A stretch of DNA of 11,109 bases, from contig DPKV01000139.1 in assembly GCA_003542325.1 (NCBI GenBank), positions 1 through 11,109 on the forward strand, given 5' to 3'. Of this stretch, positions 1-7,259 are shown one piece after another. The translations under genes were made by a program, and so were the position numbers. Source of the stretch: Anaerolineaceae bacterium (lineage in GTDB: Bacteria > Chloroflexota > Anaerolineae > Anaerolineales > Anaerolineaceae). Numbering within the stretch: the stretch's first letter is position 1; each line of letters opens with the position of its first letter. The notes beneath the pieces are model-generated. The model made no database searches. It had not been told where the DNA came from and saw nothing but the letters and a program-made list of their open reading frames with translations.

Positions 1-617
1 ATATCCACCTCCGCCAGGCGTGCCCGCAGGCGGCTGATGGCGTTATCGATCGCGGCATCCTCCACCCCGCCCGCCGCCTCCGGCCAGAGGACGTCGGCGA
101 TCATCGCATTGGTCACGACCACTCCCTGCCGGCTTACCAAAAGCGCCAGCAAGGCATACTGCTGGGGGCTCAATGGCGGATCGAGCCGCTGATCCCGTAA
201 ATGCACATCCCGGTTGAGGTCGTCCAGCCAAAGCCCCGGTTTCCGTAACCGGAGGTTCGCCTCATGTACGGTGGATTCCGGGTCGTGGAATTCAAAAACG
301 CTGGCATTCCCAATCTGGACTTCATCACCATCATAAAGCGGAACCAATTCCCCCGGCTGAATGCGCACCCGGTTCCGGATCACGCCGTTCTTGCTGCCCA
401 GGTCCCGCACAAACCAGTAGCCGCCCTGTTTGATGATTGCCGCGTGAAGCCGTGAGACCACCCGTGAATCAAGCTGAAGGTCCGCGGATTCATCCCGCCC
501 GATAATCCAGGAATCCGAACCGATCTGAACCTTCTCGCCCGTCCGCAAACCGGACGTGAAGCGTAAATAAGGCTTTTGAAATGCCCTGATTGGCTGTTTC
601 TCGTTATCCTTTTTCAC
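1..617 (-). CDS. FHA domain plus OmpR/PhoB-type winged-helix protein (C-terminus outside window)
   Basis: Reading the minus strand from GTG at 617-615 gives 205 open codons with no stop before the left edge. Residues 30-112 are an FHA (phosphothreonine-binding) domain: G40-R41, S55-x-x-H58 and the D72-LGSKNG turn, followed by a DGDEVQIG strand. Residues 145-205 are a winged-helix DNA-binding domain of the OmpR/PhoB C-terminal type (LSPQQYALLALL, then LW at 177-178, then AISRLRARL). The protein is therefore probably a transcription factor that senses a phosphorylated partner. EmbR-like regulators combine the same domains, but with the FHA at the other end. The GTG start is chosen because AGAGGA (627-632 on the plus strand, read in reverse) lies 9 nt upstream and no ATG fits. 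No receiver domain is seen. The missing C-terminus could hold more domains, such as a BTAD. The gene is divergent from the DUF3048 gene, with 141 bp between starts. Confidence 0.85.
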   Translation of the reverse strand, partial: MKKDNEKQPIRAFQKPYLRFTSGLRTGEKVQIGSDSWIIGRDESADLQLDSRVVSRLHAAIIKQGGYWFVRDLGSKNGVIRNRVRIQPGELVPLYDGDEVQIGNASVFEFHDPESTVHEANLRLRKPGLWLDDLNRDVHLRDQRLDPPLSPQQYALLALLVSRQGVVVTNAMIADVLWPEAAGGVEDAAIDNAISRLRARLAEVD

Positions 618-688
618 TTAATCATATCCTCTGCTATTAGATGATAGCATAATGAAGGATTTTAGTCTAACCTGAGCATGCCCCACGG

Positions 689-700
689 TATAATTATAAT
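689..700 (+). promoter_or_regulatory. Probable -10 region of the DUF3048 lipoprotein gene
   Basis: Two head-to-tail TATAAT hexamers occupy 689-694 and 695-700, about 60 bp before the chosen start at 759. The -35 match is weak (CTGAGC at 672-677, 17 bp before the second hexamer). Because this -10 lies downstream of the ATG at 678, it also argues that 678 is not the real start. Confidence 0.45.
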
Positions 701-758
701 GATTAATGAGCATAACCCAGCTTATTTGTACAAAATCTTACGAGTTGAAAGAGTTGAT

Positions 759-2192
759 ATGAAGAAACAAATTCCCTTGTTGTTGACCCTCATTCTCATC
801 CTGACCCTGCTCCTTTCGGCCTGTGAACTGCCCCTCCCCATCAGCGCGGGGGACGGTGCGAAAGAGACCGAAGCATCAGAGACAGAACCGGCCGCGACAG
901 AAGAAGAAACAGACACCCTCACACCTGAGGAAACGGAAGCGGCCAGGGAAACGCCCACTGCGACGGACGAACCCACCGTTGAAGCGACTGTTGAATCCAG
1001 TCCCACACCGGACGTAACCCAGGACCCCTCCCTGCAAACCTATGGACCAACGGACTTCCCGGAGGGCATCAGCCCTCTCACCGGGTGGCCGGTCAGCGAT
1101 CCGGACCTGCTCAAGCTCCCGCCGGCCCTCATTTCCATCTCCAATTTCCCCGCGTCCGCCCGTCCGCAGGCCGGACTAAACACCAGCCCGTTCGTCTTTG
1201 AGATGACCATCGGCGAAGGGATGACCCGCTTCCTGGCGATGTTCTACGGCGCGTTCCCATCAACCGTCAGCGGCCAGACCGAAGGCGATCCTGCAGGCGG
1301 AACTTCCGGCGGCAGCGGCGATTCTTCCTCCGGTGATTCCTCCGGCGGCGGCGATTCCACGGGTGACGCAGCCGGTTCCGGCCTCGATTCAGATTCTGCC
1401 AGCGTGGGTCCGATCCGCTCGGGCCGGCTGCCCTACGAGGACATCCGCTCGATCTATTCCGGCTTCCTGGTGATGGCATCAGCCTATAGCGGGATTGCCC
1501 AAACGCTCAGTGACGCAACCACCATTTATGGGTCGGACTCCAGCGACATCAACAGCGCCATGATCGGCATTGACCAGCTCTATAACATTGCCCTGGGCCA
1601 TTCCGAAGGATACCCCGGCTCCAACTTCAACCTGGAGGGGATGAAATTCTCCCCGGACATCCCTGAAGGGGGCAAAACAGCCGAGACGGTCTGGGTCTTC
1701 TACAGCAATTTGAACCAGATCCAGTGGCTTTATGATGAGGCGCTGGGCGGTTATGTCCGCTATGACATCAAAACAGACGGCAGCGGCGAATTCGTGATGG
1801 CCACTGACCGGCTGACCGGTGAACCCATCCTGCGGGAGAATGTCATCGTGATCTACGCGTTCCACGAGTATTATGCCCCCACCCTGATCGATGTCTACCT
1901 GACCAATATGCCCAATATGAAAGCCGTCCTGTTCCGGGATGGTCAAATCTTCGACATCTTCTGGAATACCCAATATGGCGAATATGAACAGGAAACGGGG
2001 CTATTGCGCCCGATGCGTTTCGTGGATGCCAACGGGGACCCGGTCGCTTTGAAGAACGGCCGGACCTGGGTCGAAATTGTATCCACCTCCAGTTTCCATG
2101 TCGAATCCGAGATCAGCGATAACCCCTTCACCCCGATCAAGGAAGCCGAGGGTACCGGGCTATGGCTGGTGCGTTATAAGGGACTGTATTAA
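759..2192 (+). CDS. DUF3048 domain lipoprotein (YerB-like)
   Basis: This gives 477 residues from ATG 759. Residues 1-22 are a lipoprotein signal peptide: M-K-K, a long Leu/Ile core, then the lipobox L-S-A-C with Cys22 as lipidation site. Residues 30-92 are a Glu/Thr/Pro-rich linker of the kind that holds a domain away from the membrane. The DUF3048 N-terminal domain begins near residue 95 (PLTGWPV, ARPQAGL, GMTRFLAMF) and continues after an insertion at SVGPIRSGR (215-223). The C-terminal domain includes WVFYSN (312-317), the region near VIVIYAFHEYY (362-372) and GRTWVEI (434-440). The inserted Gly/Ser/Asp tract (about 168-214) interrupts the usual direct run from FLA-F to GP-RS. An upstream in-frame ATG at 678 would add 27 residues ahead of a clean signal peptide and is rejected. 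The function of DUF3048 is not established. The protein is predicted to sit on the outer face of the membrane. It is transcribed alone and ends at a hairpin terminator. Confidence 0.85.
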   Translation: MKKQIPLLLTLILILTLLLSACELPLPISAGDGAKETEASETEPAATEEETDTLTPEETEAARETPTATDEPTVEATVESSPTPDVTQDPSLQTYGPTDFPEGISPLTGWPVSDPDLLKLPPALISISNFPASARPQAGLNTSPFVFEMTIGEGMTRFLAMFYGAFPSTVSGQTEGDPAGGTSGGSGDSSSGDSSGGGDSTGDAAGSGLDSDSASVGPIRSGRLPYEDIRSIYSGFLVMASAYSGIAQTLSDATTIYGSDSSDINSAMIGIDQLYNIALGHSEGYPGSNFNLEGMKFSPDIPEGGKTAETVWVFYSNLNQIQWLYDEALGGYVRYDIKTDGSGEFVMATDRLTGEPILRENVIVIYAFHEYYAPTLIDVYLTNMPNMKAVLFRDGQIFDIFWNTQYGEYEQETGLLRPMRFVDANGDPVALKNGRTWVEIVSTSSFHVESEISDNPFTPIKEAEGTGLWLVRYKGLY

Positions 2193-2222
2193 TTCGGAAA
2201 TTCAATTCCTCTCTCCTGGTTG

Positions 2223-2260
2223 ACCAGCCCTTCTGTAAAAAAGGAGGGCTGGTTGTTTTC
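2223..2260 (+). terminator. Rho-independent terminator after the DUF3048 gene
   Basis: ACCAGCCCT (2223-2231) pairs with AGGGCTGGT (2245-2253), giving a 9-bp GC-rich stem followed by TTGTTTTC. The upstream flank is not A-rich, so it should act mainly on plus-strand transcription. Confidence 0.75.
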
Positions 2261-2285
2261 CTGAATGGTTCAAAAAGGTGAGGAA

Positions 2286-2747
2286 TTATGCCTTTCTTTG
2301 CAGGATGAACTTCTGGCAGGGGTAGCCGAATTCCTCAACCAACTCTCCTGCTAAGAATCCCAATTTTTGATACAAAGCGCGGGGTGCAGCCCCCCTGGGA
2401 TCCTCTTCACGGAAGGTTGTCACGCAGACAGCCCTGCCCGGATTGAGGTTATGCAGCATCCACCGGATCAGACCTGACGCGAGTCCCTGCTGCCTGTATG
2501 CGGGGTCAACCGCCAGGAAACTGAGCACATTCCTGTTTTTCGAATACAAAAGCACGCCGACAACCCTGTCCCCTGTCTTCGCGCACAAGGCGGTCCGGCG
2601 CGTTATATTCCTGACGACAACCGCCTGATATTCGGCAAGGCCCTGTTCAGTTTCCAGCCCCGGAAAGTCCAGACGCACTTTCCTGACAAGCGCCATCCAG
2701 GAGGGCAGGTCTTCCATTTGAGCATTACTGATCACGATTTCATTCAT
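2286..2747 (-). CDS. GNAT family N-acetyltransferase
   Basis: This 153-residue single-domain protein is of normal GNAT length. The acetyl-CoA binding motif A is clear: FLAVDPAYRQQGLASGLI at residues 77-94 (Q/R-x-x-G-x-A core). Motif B follows at ALYQKLGF (124-131), with the usual Tyr in the general-acid position. The substrate cannot be read from sequence, since GNATs acetylate amines on small molecules, peptides or antibiotics. The start ATG at 2747-2745 has only a weak purine stretch upstream (GGTGGAA), which overlaps the end of a short leftover frame. The stop TAA is at 2288-2286. The gene converges on the DUF3048 gene, and no terminator of its own is visible in the 25 bp that separate its stop from the plus-strand hairpin. 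Confidence 0.85.
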   Translation of the reverse strand: MNEIVISNAQMEDLPSWMALVRKVRLDFPGLETEQGLAEYQAVVVRNITRRTALCAKTGDRVVGVLLYSKNRNVLSFLAVDPAYRQQGLASGLIRWMLHNLNPGRAVCVTTFREEDPRGAAPRALYQKLGFLAGELVEEFGYPCQKFILQRKA

Positions 2748-2748
2748 C

Positions 2749-2838
2749 CTATTCCACCATCAAGCGCAGGTTATTTTGAACGAAGATTTCCCTGGCGAAC
2801 CGTTCCGGCAGGGATTGCCAGGCAATTATAAAACCTTT
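2749..2838 (-). pseudogene. Possible leftover C-terminal tail of a lost gene upstream of the GNAT gene
   Basis: A 29-codon frame with no start ends in TAG (2751-2749), one base before the GNAT ATG. It encodes KGFIIAWQSLPE-RFAREIFVQ-NNLRLMVE, which has the look and codon use of a real protein end. The LP-(x)5-IF-(x)2-N-(x)2-L pattern recalls the C-terminus of amidohydrolase-2 family proteins, but the match is too short to assign. The frame is closed by TAA at 2841-2839, where the sequence turns AT-rich, as if the rest of an upstream gene had been deleted. The alternative is that this is chance open frame in an intergenic region. Confidence 0.3.
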
Positions 2839-2884
2839 TTAATCCCCCTGATATGTAACCCAAATCTCCAAAACCCATCCAATT

Positions 2885-2912
2885 GATTAAATACTTGATT
2901 AAATACTTGATT
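2885..2912. repeat. 12-bp tandem repeat upstream of fhs
   Basis: GATTAAATACTT occurs twice without a gap (2885-2896 and 2897-2908), followed by a partial third copy, GATT (2909-2912). It sits in AT-rich DNA about 25-50 bp upstream of the best -10 candidate of fhs. It could be a regulator binding site pair or plain slippage. Confidence 0.7.
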
Positions 2913-2914
2913 TT

Positions 2915-2941
2915 TTAGACCTTTGTAACCATAATTATACT
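2915..2941 (+). promoter_or_regulatory. Candidate fhs promoter
   Basis: TATACT (2936-2941) is a good -10 hexamer. The best -35, TTAGAC (2915-2920), has a short 15-bp spacer, so the assignment rests mainly on the -10 and on the position 73 bp before the start codon. Confidence 0.35.
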
Positions 2942-2977
2942 GTGGGAGAAGTGGTAAATTTCCTAAGCTTCCCCCAC
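2942..2977 (+). promoter_or_regulatory. Stem-loop in the fhs 5' untranslated region
   Basis: GTGGGAGAAG (2942-2951) can pair with CTTCCCCCAC (2968-2977), giving 10 bp with one A-C mismatch around a 16-nt loop. It lies at or just after the predicted transcription start and 37 nt before the fhs ATG. A TTTTCTT run follows 13 nt later, so attenuation is conceivable. The sequence does not match the tetrahydrofolate riboswitch consensus as I recall it. Confidence 0.4.
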
Positions 2978-3014
2978 TGTTACCGGTTACTTTTCTTGAA
3001 AGGACGCACGTCAA

Positions 3015-4691
3015 ATGGTCATCCATGCCACCAACAAGCTGAATTTTGTTATCTCACCCACAAAAATCGAACCGAAGTCCCCGGTTCCTGCGGACATTAT
3101 CATCGCCCAGGAAGCGAAACTCAAGCCGATCACACAGGTTGCGGAAGAACTGGGGCTCCTGCCCGATGAATACGACCCTTATGGTAAATATATCGCCAAA
3201 GTCCATCCCGCAGTGCTGGATCGTCTGGCCAATGTCCCCGATGGCAAATATATTGATGTGACCGCCATCACCCCCACCCCGCTGGGCGAAGGCAAGACCA
3301 CCACAACGGTCGGTCTCAGCCAGGCTCTCGGCGCGCACCTCGGCAAGCGGGTGATCACGGCGATCCGCCAACCCAGCCAGGGCCCAACCTTTGGCATCAA
3401 GGGCGGCGCAGCCGGCGGCGGATACAGCCAGGTCATCCCCATGGAAGATTTTAACCTCCACCTGACCGGTGATATCCATGCCATCACAGCCGCGAACAAC
3501 CTGATCGCGGCCGCGGTGGAAACCCGGATGTTCCATGAAACCTATCAAAGCGATGAAAAACTGTTCGACCACCTTTGCCCAGCCGACGAAAACGGCCAGC
3601 GCAAATTTGGGATCGGCATGCTGGGCCGTCTGAAGCGTCTGGGGATCGATACAACCGACCCGAATGAACTGACTGAAGAGGAAATGCGACAATTTGTACG
3701 GCTGAACATTGACCGTGAAACCCTGACCTGGCGCCGGGCCACAGACACAAACGACCGCATTCTGCGTGAGATCACCGTTGGAGAAAGCCCCACTGAAAAA
3801 GGTTTCGACCTGAAAACGGGGTTCTATATCTCCGTCGCCAGTGAACTCATGGCAGTCCTGGCTCTGGCTGCCAGCCTTGAGGACATGCGGGAACGGATCG
3901 GCCGGATGGTACTTGCGCTGGATATGAACGGCAATCCCGTCACGGTGGAAGATGTCGGCGTCGCCGGTGCAGCCACCGTGCTGATGAAGGACACGATCAA
4001 ACCCACCCTGATGCAGACCCTGGAAGGCACACCTGTTTTCGTGCACGCGGGGCCGTTTGCCAATATCGCCCATGGCAACAGCTCCATCATGGCGGATAAG
4101 ATCGGTTTGAAATTAGCCGATTACGTCATCACCGAATCCGGTTTCGGCTCGGATATGGGGATGGAGAAGTTCTTTGATATCAAAGTCCGCAATTCGGATA
4201 ACATCCCGGATGCGGTCGTGCTGGTTGCCACAGTCCGGGCGCTGAAAATGCACGGCGGTGGGCCGACCGTCAAGGCAGGGTCACCCCTTGCACCGGAATA
4301 TGAACAGGAGCATTTGGACCTGCTCAGCGAGGGTATGAATAACCTTCTGGCGCATATCGACAATGCGAACAAATTCGGCGTGCCGGTGGTGGTCGCCATC
4401 AACCGCTTCTATACGGACACGGAAGCCGAGCTGGACCTGATCCGCCAAACCTGCCTGGCAAGCGGAAAAGTGGTGGACGCCGTGGTGACCAACCACTGGG
4501 AAGAGGGCGGCGCGGGATCCGTGGAACTGGCCAAAGCGGTCATCAAAGCGGCGGAAATGCCGTCGCAGTTCAACTTCCTTTATCCTCTGGACATCCCGAT
4601 CAAGGACAAGATCGAAACCATCGCCAGGGAAATCTATGGCGCAGATGGCGTGGATTACACACCCGAAGCCGAAGCCCAAATTGAGGATTAG
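3015..4691 (+). CDS. fhs: Formate-tetrahydrofolate ligase, truncated by an in-frame TAG
   Basis: Fhs makes 10-formyl-THF from formate, THF and ATP in the cytoplasm, feeding purine and methionyl-tRNA formylation and, in acetogens, the methyl branch of the Wood-Ljungdahl pathway. The ATP-binding loop [12 protein letters not shown] is at residues 86-97. The hallmark [15 protein letters not shown] starts at 118, [16 protein letters not shown] is at 142-157, [16 protein letters not shown] at 342-357, and [13 protein letters not shown] at 404-416. The middle section (about 195-262, with [11 protein letters not shown] and [10 protein letters not shown]) matches the long form known from eukaryotic C1-THF synthase rather than the roughly 556-residue bacterial form. 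The frame stops at TAG 4689-4691 after 558 residues, but homology continues in the same frame to 4943, where the full protein would be 642 codons. Start ATG 3015 has GAAAGGA 10 nt upstream. The truncated product lacks the conserved C-terminal segment and is probably inactive unless the stop is read through or is a sequencing error. Confidence 0.9.
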   Translation: MVIHATNKLNFVISPTKIEPKSPVPADIIIAQEAKLKPITQVAEELGLLPDEYDPYGKYIAKVHPAVLDRLANVPDGKYIDVTAITPTPLGEGKTTTTVGLSQALGAHLGKRVITAIRQPSQGPTFGIKGGAAGGGYSQVIPMEDFNLHLTGDIHAITAANNLIAAAVETRMFHETYQSDEKLFDHLCPADENGQRKFGIGMLGRLKRLGIDTTDPNELTEEEMRQFVRLNIDRETLTWRRATDTNDRILREITVGESPTEKGFDLKTGFYISVASELMAVLALAASLEDMRERIGRMVLALDMNGNPVTVEDVGVAGAATVLMKDTIKPTLMQTLEGTPVFVHAGPFANIAHGNSSIMADKIGLKLADYVITESGFGSDMGMEKFFDIKVRNSDNIPDAVVLVATVRALKMHGGGPTVKAGSPLAPEYEQEHLDLLSEGMNNLLAHIDNANKFGVPVVVAINRFYTDTEAELDLIRQTCLASGKVVDAVVTNHWEEGGAGSVELAKAVIKAAEMPSQFNFLYPLDIPIKDKIETIAREIYGADGVDYTPEAEAQIED

Positions 4692-4943
4692 GCCCGGCTT
4701 GGCTATGACAACCTGCCGATCTGCATGGCGAAAACCCACCTGAGCCTGAGCCACGATCCGGAGTTGAAAGGCCGTCCTTCGGGCTTCCGCATCCCCATCC
4801 GGTCAGTCCGCGCCTCTGTAGGTGCAGGCTTCCTATATCCGATTACCGGTTCCATCCGGTTGATGCCCGGTTTGCCAACCCGCCCGGCGTATTACGATAT
4901 CGACATTGAGCTCTCAACAGGCCGGATCATCGGTCTTTCCTGA
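4692..4943 (+). pseudogene. fhs: C-terminal part of fhs, separated by the TAG codon
   Basis: Eighty-three codons directly following the TAG, in the same frame, encode the expected Fhs end: [16 protein letters not shown], then [11 protein letters not shown], then [15 protein letters not shown], ending in a TGA. Aligned from memory to the human C1-THF synthase domain, the distance from the PEA motif before the stop to LPICMAKT is identical (14 positions), and the TAG falls at a Tyr. So there is no indel, only a one-base change such as TAC or TAT to TAG. An internal ATG at 4725 has no ribosome-binding site and lies inside the LPICMAKT motif, so separate translation is unlikely. The transcription terminator lies after 4943, not after 4691, which fits a gene that was once full length. 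Confidence 0.85.
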
Positions 4944-4966
4944 CAGTTTGGGAGAATAAGTAAACT

Positions 4967-5001
4967 AAAAGGCTGGTCGATTAATTTCGGACCAGCCTTT
5001 T
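4967..5001. terminator. Bidirectional terminator between fhs and the kinase gene
   Basis: AAAAGGCTGGTC (4967-4978) and GACCAGCCTTTT (4990-5001) are perfect 12-bp arms around an 11-nt loop. The A-rich left flank and T-rich right flank give a U-tract in both directions, so it can end both convergent transcripts. Confidence 0.9.
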
Positions 5002-5020
5002 TGATTGCTCCATTTTCGAC

Positions 5021-5959
5021 TTACATCACATTGATGACCTTTGATTCAACATCGACGAGGAGTTCCTGGACCCGGTCAACCCTGAATTCGTTGACACCCT
5101 GGGTTTCCACCGAGGCCGCGCCTGTCGCAACAGCCCAACGAGCCACTTCCACCAATGACATCCCCTGCATCTGGGCATAAATAATGGCTGCCATCACCGT
5201 ATCCCCCGATCCGGCCGCATTATGCACGCCCATCCTGGGGGGAGATGCGAACACCATCTCCCGCTGTGTCGCGAGGAGCAAACCCGCAGAGCCCATCGTC
5301 AGACCGAAGAACTCCACACCCATCCGCAGAAATGGCAAGGCGGCCCGTTTCGCATCCTCCTGGTCATCAATCGTGAAACCGACGATATGAGAAGCCTCAA
5401 ACGCGTTCGGCTTGACCAGATATGGCCCGGCCTGACATCCCAACCGTAGGGGATCGCCGTTGGAGTCCAGATAGACCTTCGCTCCGCGTGACTTTAGCAG
5501 GGTGGTTAATTGCGCATAAAAATCAACGGGAACATCCGGCGGCAAGCTGCCGGAAAGGACCCACAAGTCACCTTTCTTAACGTAACTTTCCGCCTTGGAT
5601 ATCAATTGCTCGACATCCTGCTGGGAGATCAGCGGGCCGGGTTCATTAACCTTGATATGCCAATCCCCCTGCTCCTCAATGATCATGGTGTTCGTCCGGG
5701 TCTCTTCCTCGACCCAGACAAAGTCGGTCGCAATACCCAGCCTCTGCAAACCATCGGCCAGCATTTTTCCGGTGCCGCCCCCCACCCAGGCCATGGCAGT
5801 GGATTCAACGCCAAATTGCGTCAGCGCACGGGAAACATTAAAACCTTTTCCACCCCAGTCCAATCGGACCTGCTGGCTTCGTAGAACGGTATTAAAGCGG
5901 ATCTCAGGCAGCGTCAACGAACGATCAATGCTGGGATTGGGGGTCAGGGTGTAAATCAT
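5021..5959 (-). CDS. PfkB-family sugar-phosphate kinase, 1-phosphofructokinase/tagatose-6-phosphate kinase type
   Basis: This 312-residue protein has the usual family length. Its N-terminus (MIYTLTPNPSIDRS) is the standard start of FruK/LacC-type kinases and fixes the start codon. Sugar-binding GGKGFNVSR is at 36-44, TRTN at 87-90, the LSGSLP motif at 135-140, KPN at 183-185, and the catalytic anion-hole motif AAGSGD at 248-253 with Asp253 as the predicted base. It should phosphorylate a phosphorylated ketohexose with ATP, making fructose-1,6-bisphosphate or tagatose-1,6-bisphosphate. FruK, LacC and PfkB cannot be told apart here, and no sugar PTS gene is nearby to help. It starts 7 bp after the stop of the upstream membrane-protein gene, whose last codons contain AGGAG, so the two are co-transcribed and possibly translationally coupled. 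Phe40, where Ile is more usual in GGKGIN, is a mild variation. Confidence 0.85.
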   Translation of the reverse strand: MIYTLTPNPSIDRSLTLPEIRFNTVLRSQQVRLDWGGKGFNVSRALTQFGVESTAMAWVGGGTGKMLADGLQRLGIATDFVWVEEETRTNTMIIEEQGDWHIKVNEPGPLISQQDVEQLISKAESYVKKGDLWVLSGSLPPDVPVDFYAQLTTLLKSRGAKVYLDSNGDPLRLGCQAGPYLVKPNAFEASHIVGFTIDDQEDAKRAALPFLRMGVEFFGLTMGSAGLLLATQREMVFASPPRMGVHNAAGSGDTVMAAIIYAQMQGMSLVEVARWAVATGAASVETQGVNEFRVDRVQELLVDVESKVINVM

Positions 5960-5966
5960 GATCGGG

Positions 5967-7259
5967 TCAGCGCTCCTGGATGGGTTTTACGTCGCCCACA
6001 CCACTGCTGCTCTGGGTGACATTGGCATTCCCTTTATAACGAATGCTGCCCGCACCGGAGACATCGGCTTCCAATGTCTCTTCAACCCAAACATTGGCTG
6101 ATCCTGCGCCCGAAAGAGATACCCTGGCAGTCCGGCTTTCCAGCCCTTCAGCATCATACCTGCCAGCGCCGCTTAGGTCCACGGTCTGCGATTGAACTGC
6201 ACCTTTCAACAGTATCTCGCCCAACCCACCCAACTCAACGGTTAAGTCCTGACAATGCAAGTCACTGATTTGCAGCTTACCCAAACCACTGTGCACCAGC
6301 GAGAGTTTACCTGCTTCCAGATGGCCGGCTTCCAGGTTCCCTGCACCGCCTATTTTCACCGCATCAACTGTTTTCATGGTGACATCATATTGAAGCTTCG
6401 GACTGCCAAGAATTAGCAAATCGCTCCAGTCCGTGATCTTCACATCATAGACAATGCTTAACTCGCCATCCTGGAGATTTGTTTTTATCTTTCCAATGAG
6501 ATCGGGGTTGCCTTTGATTTCCAGGGAACAGGAATCGCCCTGGGTCAGGAATACCTCACCAACACTCTTGAACGTGAGACGGCTGAATTCTTCTCCTTCA
6601 ATTAGAACCTCGCCGGGTTCCAAATCTTCACCCAGATCTTCATTCAATCCTTCTACCGGTTCCACCACCTCAGCCTCCACCGTCACGCCATCGGTGGCAG
6701 GCATGGGTCCCGCCTGAGCTTTCCCGGCTCGTGAAAAGAGCGCCCGGCTGAAGACGACGAACAACCCCAGCAAAACCAATCCCACACCGAGGAATATGCC
6801 GCTATAGAGGCCCGTACCGGACAAATTGAGGATGACCTCAAAGAACATCCCAAAAACCACAAACAGGGTCAGACCGATCCCAATGACCAATCCCCCTGCC
6901 CGGCGTAAATTGACATGTTTATGGTAGATGTTCATGATTAATAAGCCGAGGCCAACAGCAGAGATCAATAACGCCCACGAGTATGTCCAGGTGATCCAGA
7001 GATGGAAGGTGTTTTGTACGAAGAGCAAAGCGCCCAATGTTGTGATAACTGTACCGGGAATCGCCAGGCCTGAACCGCTCCGACCCGCAAAGAGCATCCC
7101 CACAATGAAGGTGAGGCCGAGTAAGATAATGAGTAGCGGCCAGAAAAAGCGCATCAAATTGAATGGCAGGAACAGATCCGCCATAAAGACGCCTCCCGTC
7201 AGGACCAGTACCAGGCCTAAAAATAACTGCCAATTGAAAACCGATTGCTTTTTATTCAT
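5967..7259 (-). CDS. Six-TM LiaF-like membrane protein with C-terminal GIN (DUF2807) beta-repeat domain
   Basis: This 430-residue protein has two halves. Residues 10-171 contain about six hydrophobic segments (roughly 10-29, 36-57, 67-82, 92-110, 121-142, 151-171), with WPLLIILLGL resembling LiaF/DUF5668 membrane domains. An acidic linker (about 185-224) leads to a beta-rich domain (225-430). That domain repeats a G-x-G turn about every 20 residues: GGAGN 304, SGLGK 324, GGLGE 344, SGAGR 363, SGAGS 383, SGAGS 401 and SGVGD 419. This is the pattern of the GIN/DUF2807 'adhesin head' family, which forms a right-handed beta-helix. LiaF-type proteins inhibit cell-envelope stress two-component systems, but no LiaRS pair is visible here, so a regulatory role is inference. 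AGGAG lies 8 nt before the ATG. It is the first gene of a two-gene unit with the kinase, which is an odd pairing. Confidence 0.8.
   Translation of the reverse strand: MNKKQSVFNWQLFLGLVLVLTGGVFMADLFLPFNLMRFFWPLLIILLGLTFIVGMLFAGRSGSGLAIPGTVITTLGALLFVQNTFHLWITWTYSWALLISAVGLGLLIMNIYHKHVNLRRAGGLVIGIGLTLFVVFGMFFEVILNLSGTGLYSGIFLGVGLVLLGLFVVFSRALFSRAGKAQAGPMPATDGVTVEAEVVEPVEGLNEDLGEDLEPGEVLIEGEEFSRLTFKSVGEVFLTQGDSCSLEIKGNPDLIGKIKTNLQDGELSIVYDVKITDWSDLLILGSPKLQYDVTMKTVDAVKIGGAGNLEAGHLEAGKLSLVHSGLGKLQISDLHCQDLTVELGGLGEILLKGAVQSQTVDLSGAGRYDAEGLESRTARVSLSGAGSANVWVEETLEADVSGAGSIRYKGNANVTQSSSGVGDVKPIQER

Noticed and set aside
678..758. Upstream ATG at 678 giving a longer DUF3048 protein
   Set aside because: It precedes the tandem TATAAT hexamers at 689-700 and would place 27 residues before a clean lipoprotein signal peptide.
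2942..3014. Tetrahydrofolate riboswitch upstream of fhs
   Set aside because: A hairpin is present, but I could not find the conserved core sequences of either THF riboswitch class as I remember them.
3054..4073. Long 339-codon minus-strand open frame opposite fhs
   Set aside because: It is antisense to an unmistakable fhs and has no family features; long shadow frames are common opposite GC-biased codons.
4689..4691. Pyrrolysine or genome-wide TAG reassignment
   Set aside because: infA and rpsU in this window end at TAG at family-appropriate lengths, and no TAG-decoding gene is visible here.
4725..4943. Separate small protein starting at ATG 4725
   Set aside because: The ATG lies within the conserved LPICMAKT motif of Fhs, in the same frame, with no ribosome-binding site; it is the fhs C-terminus.
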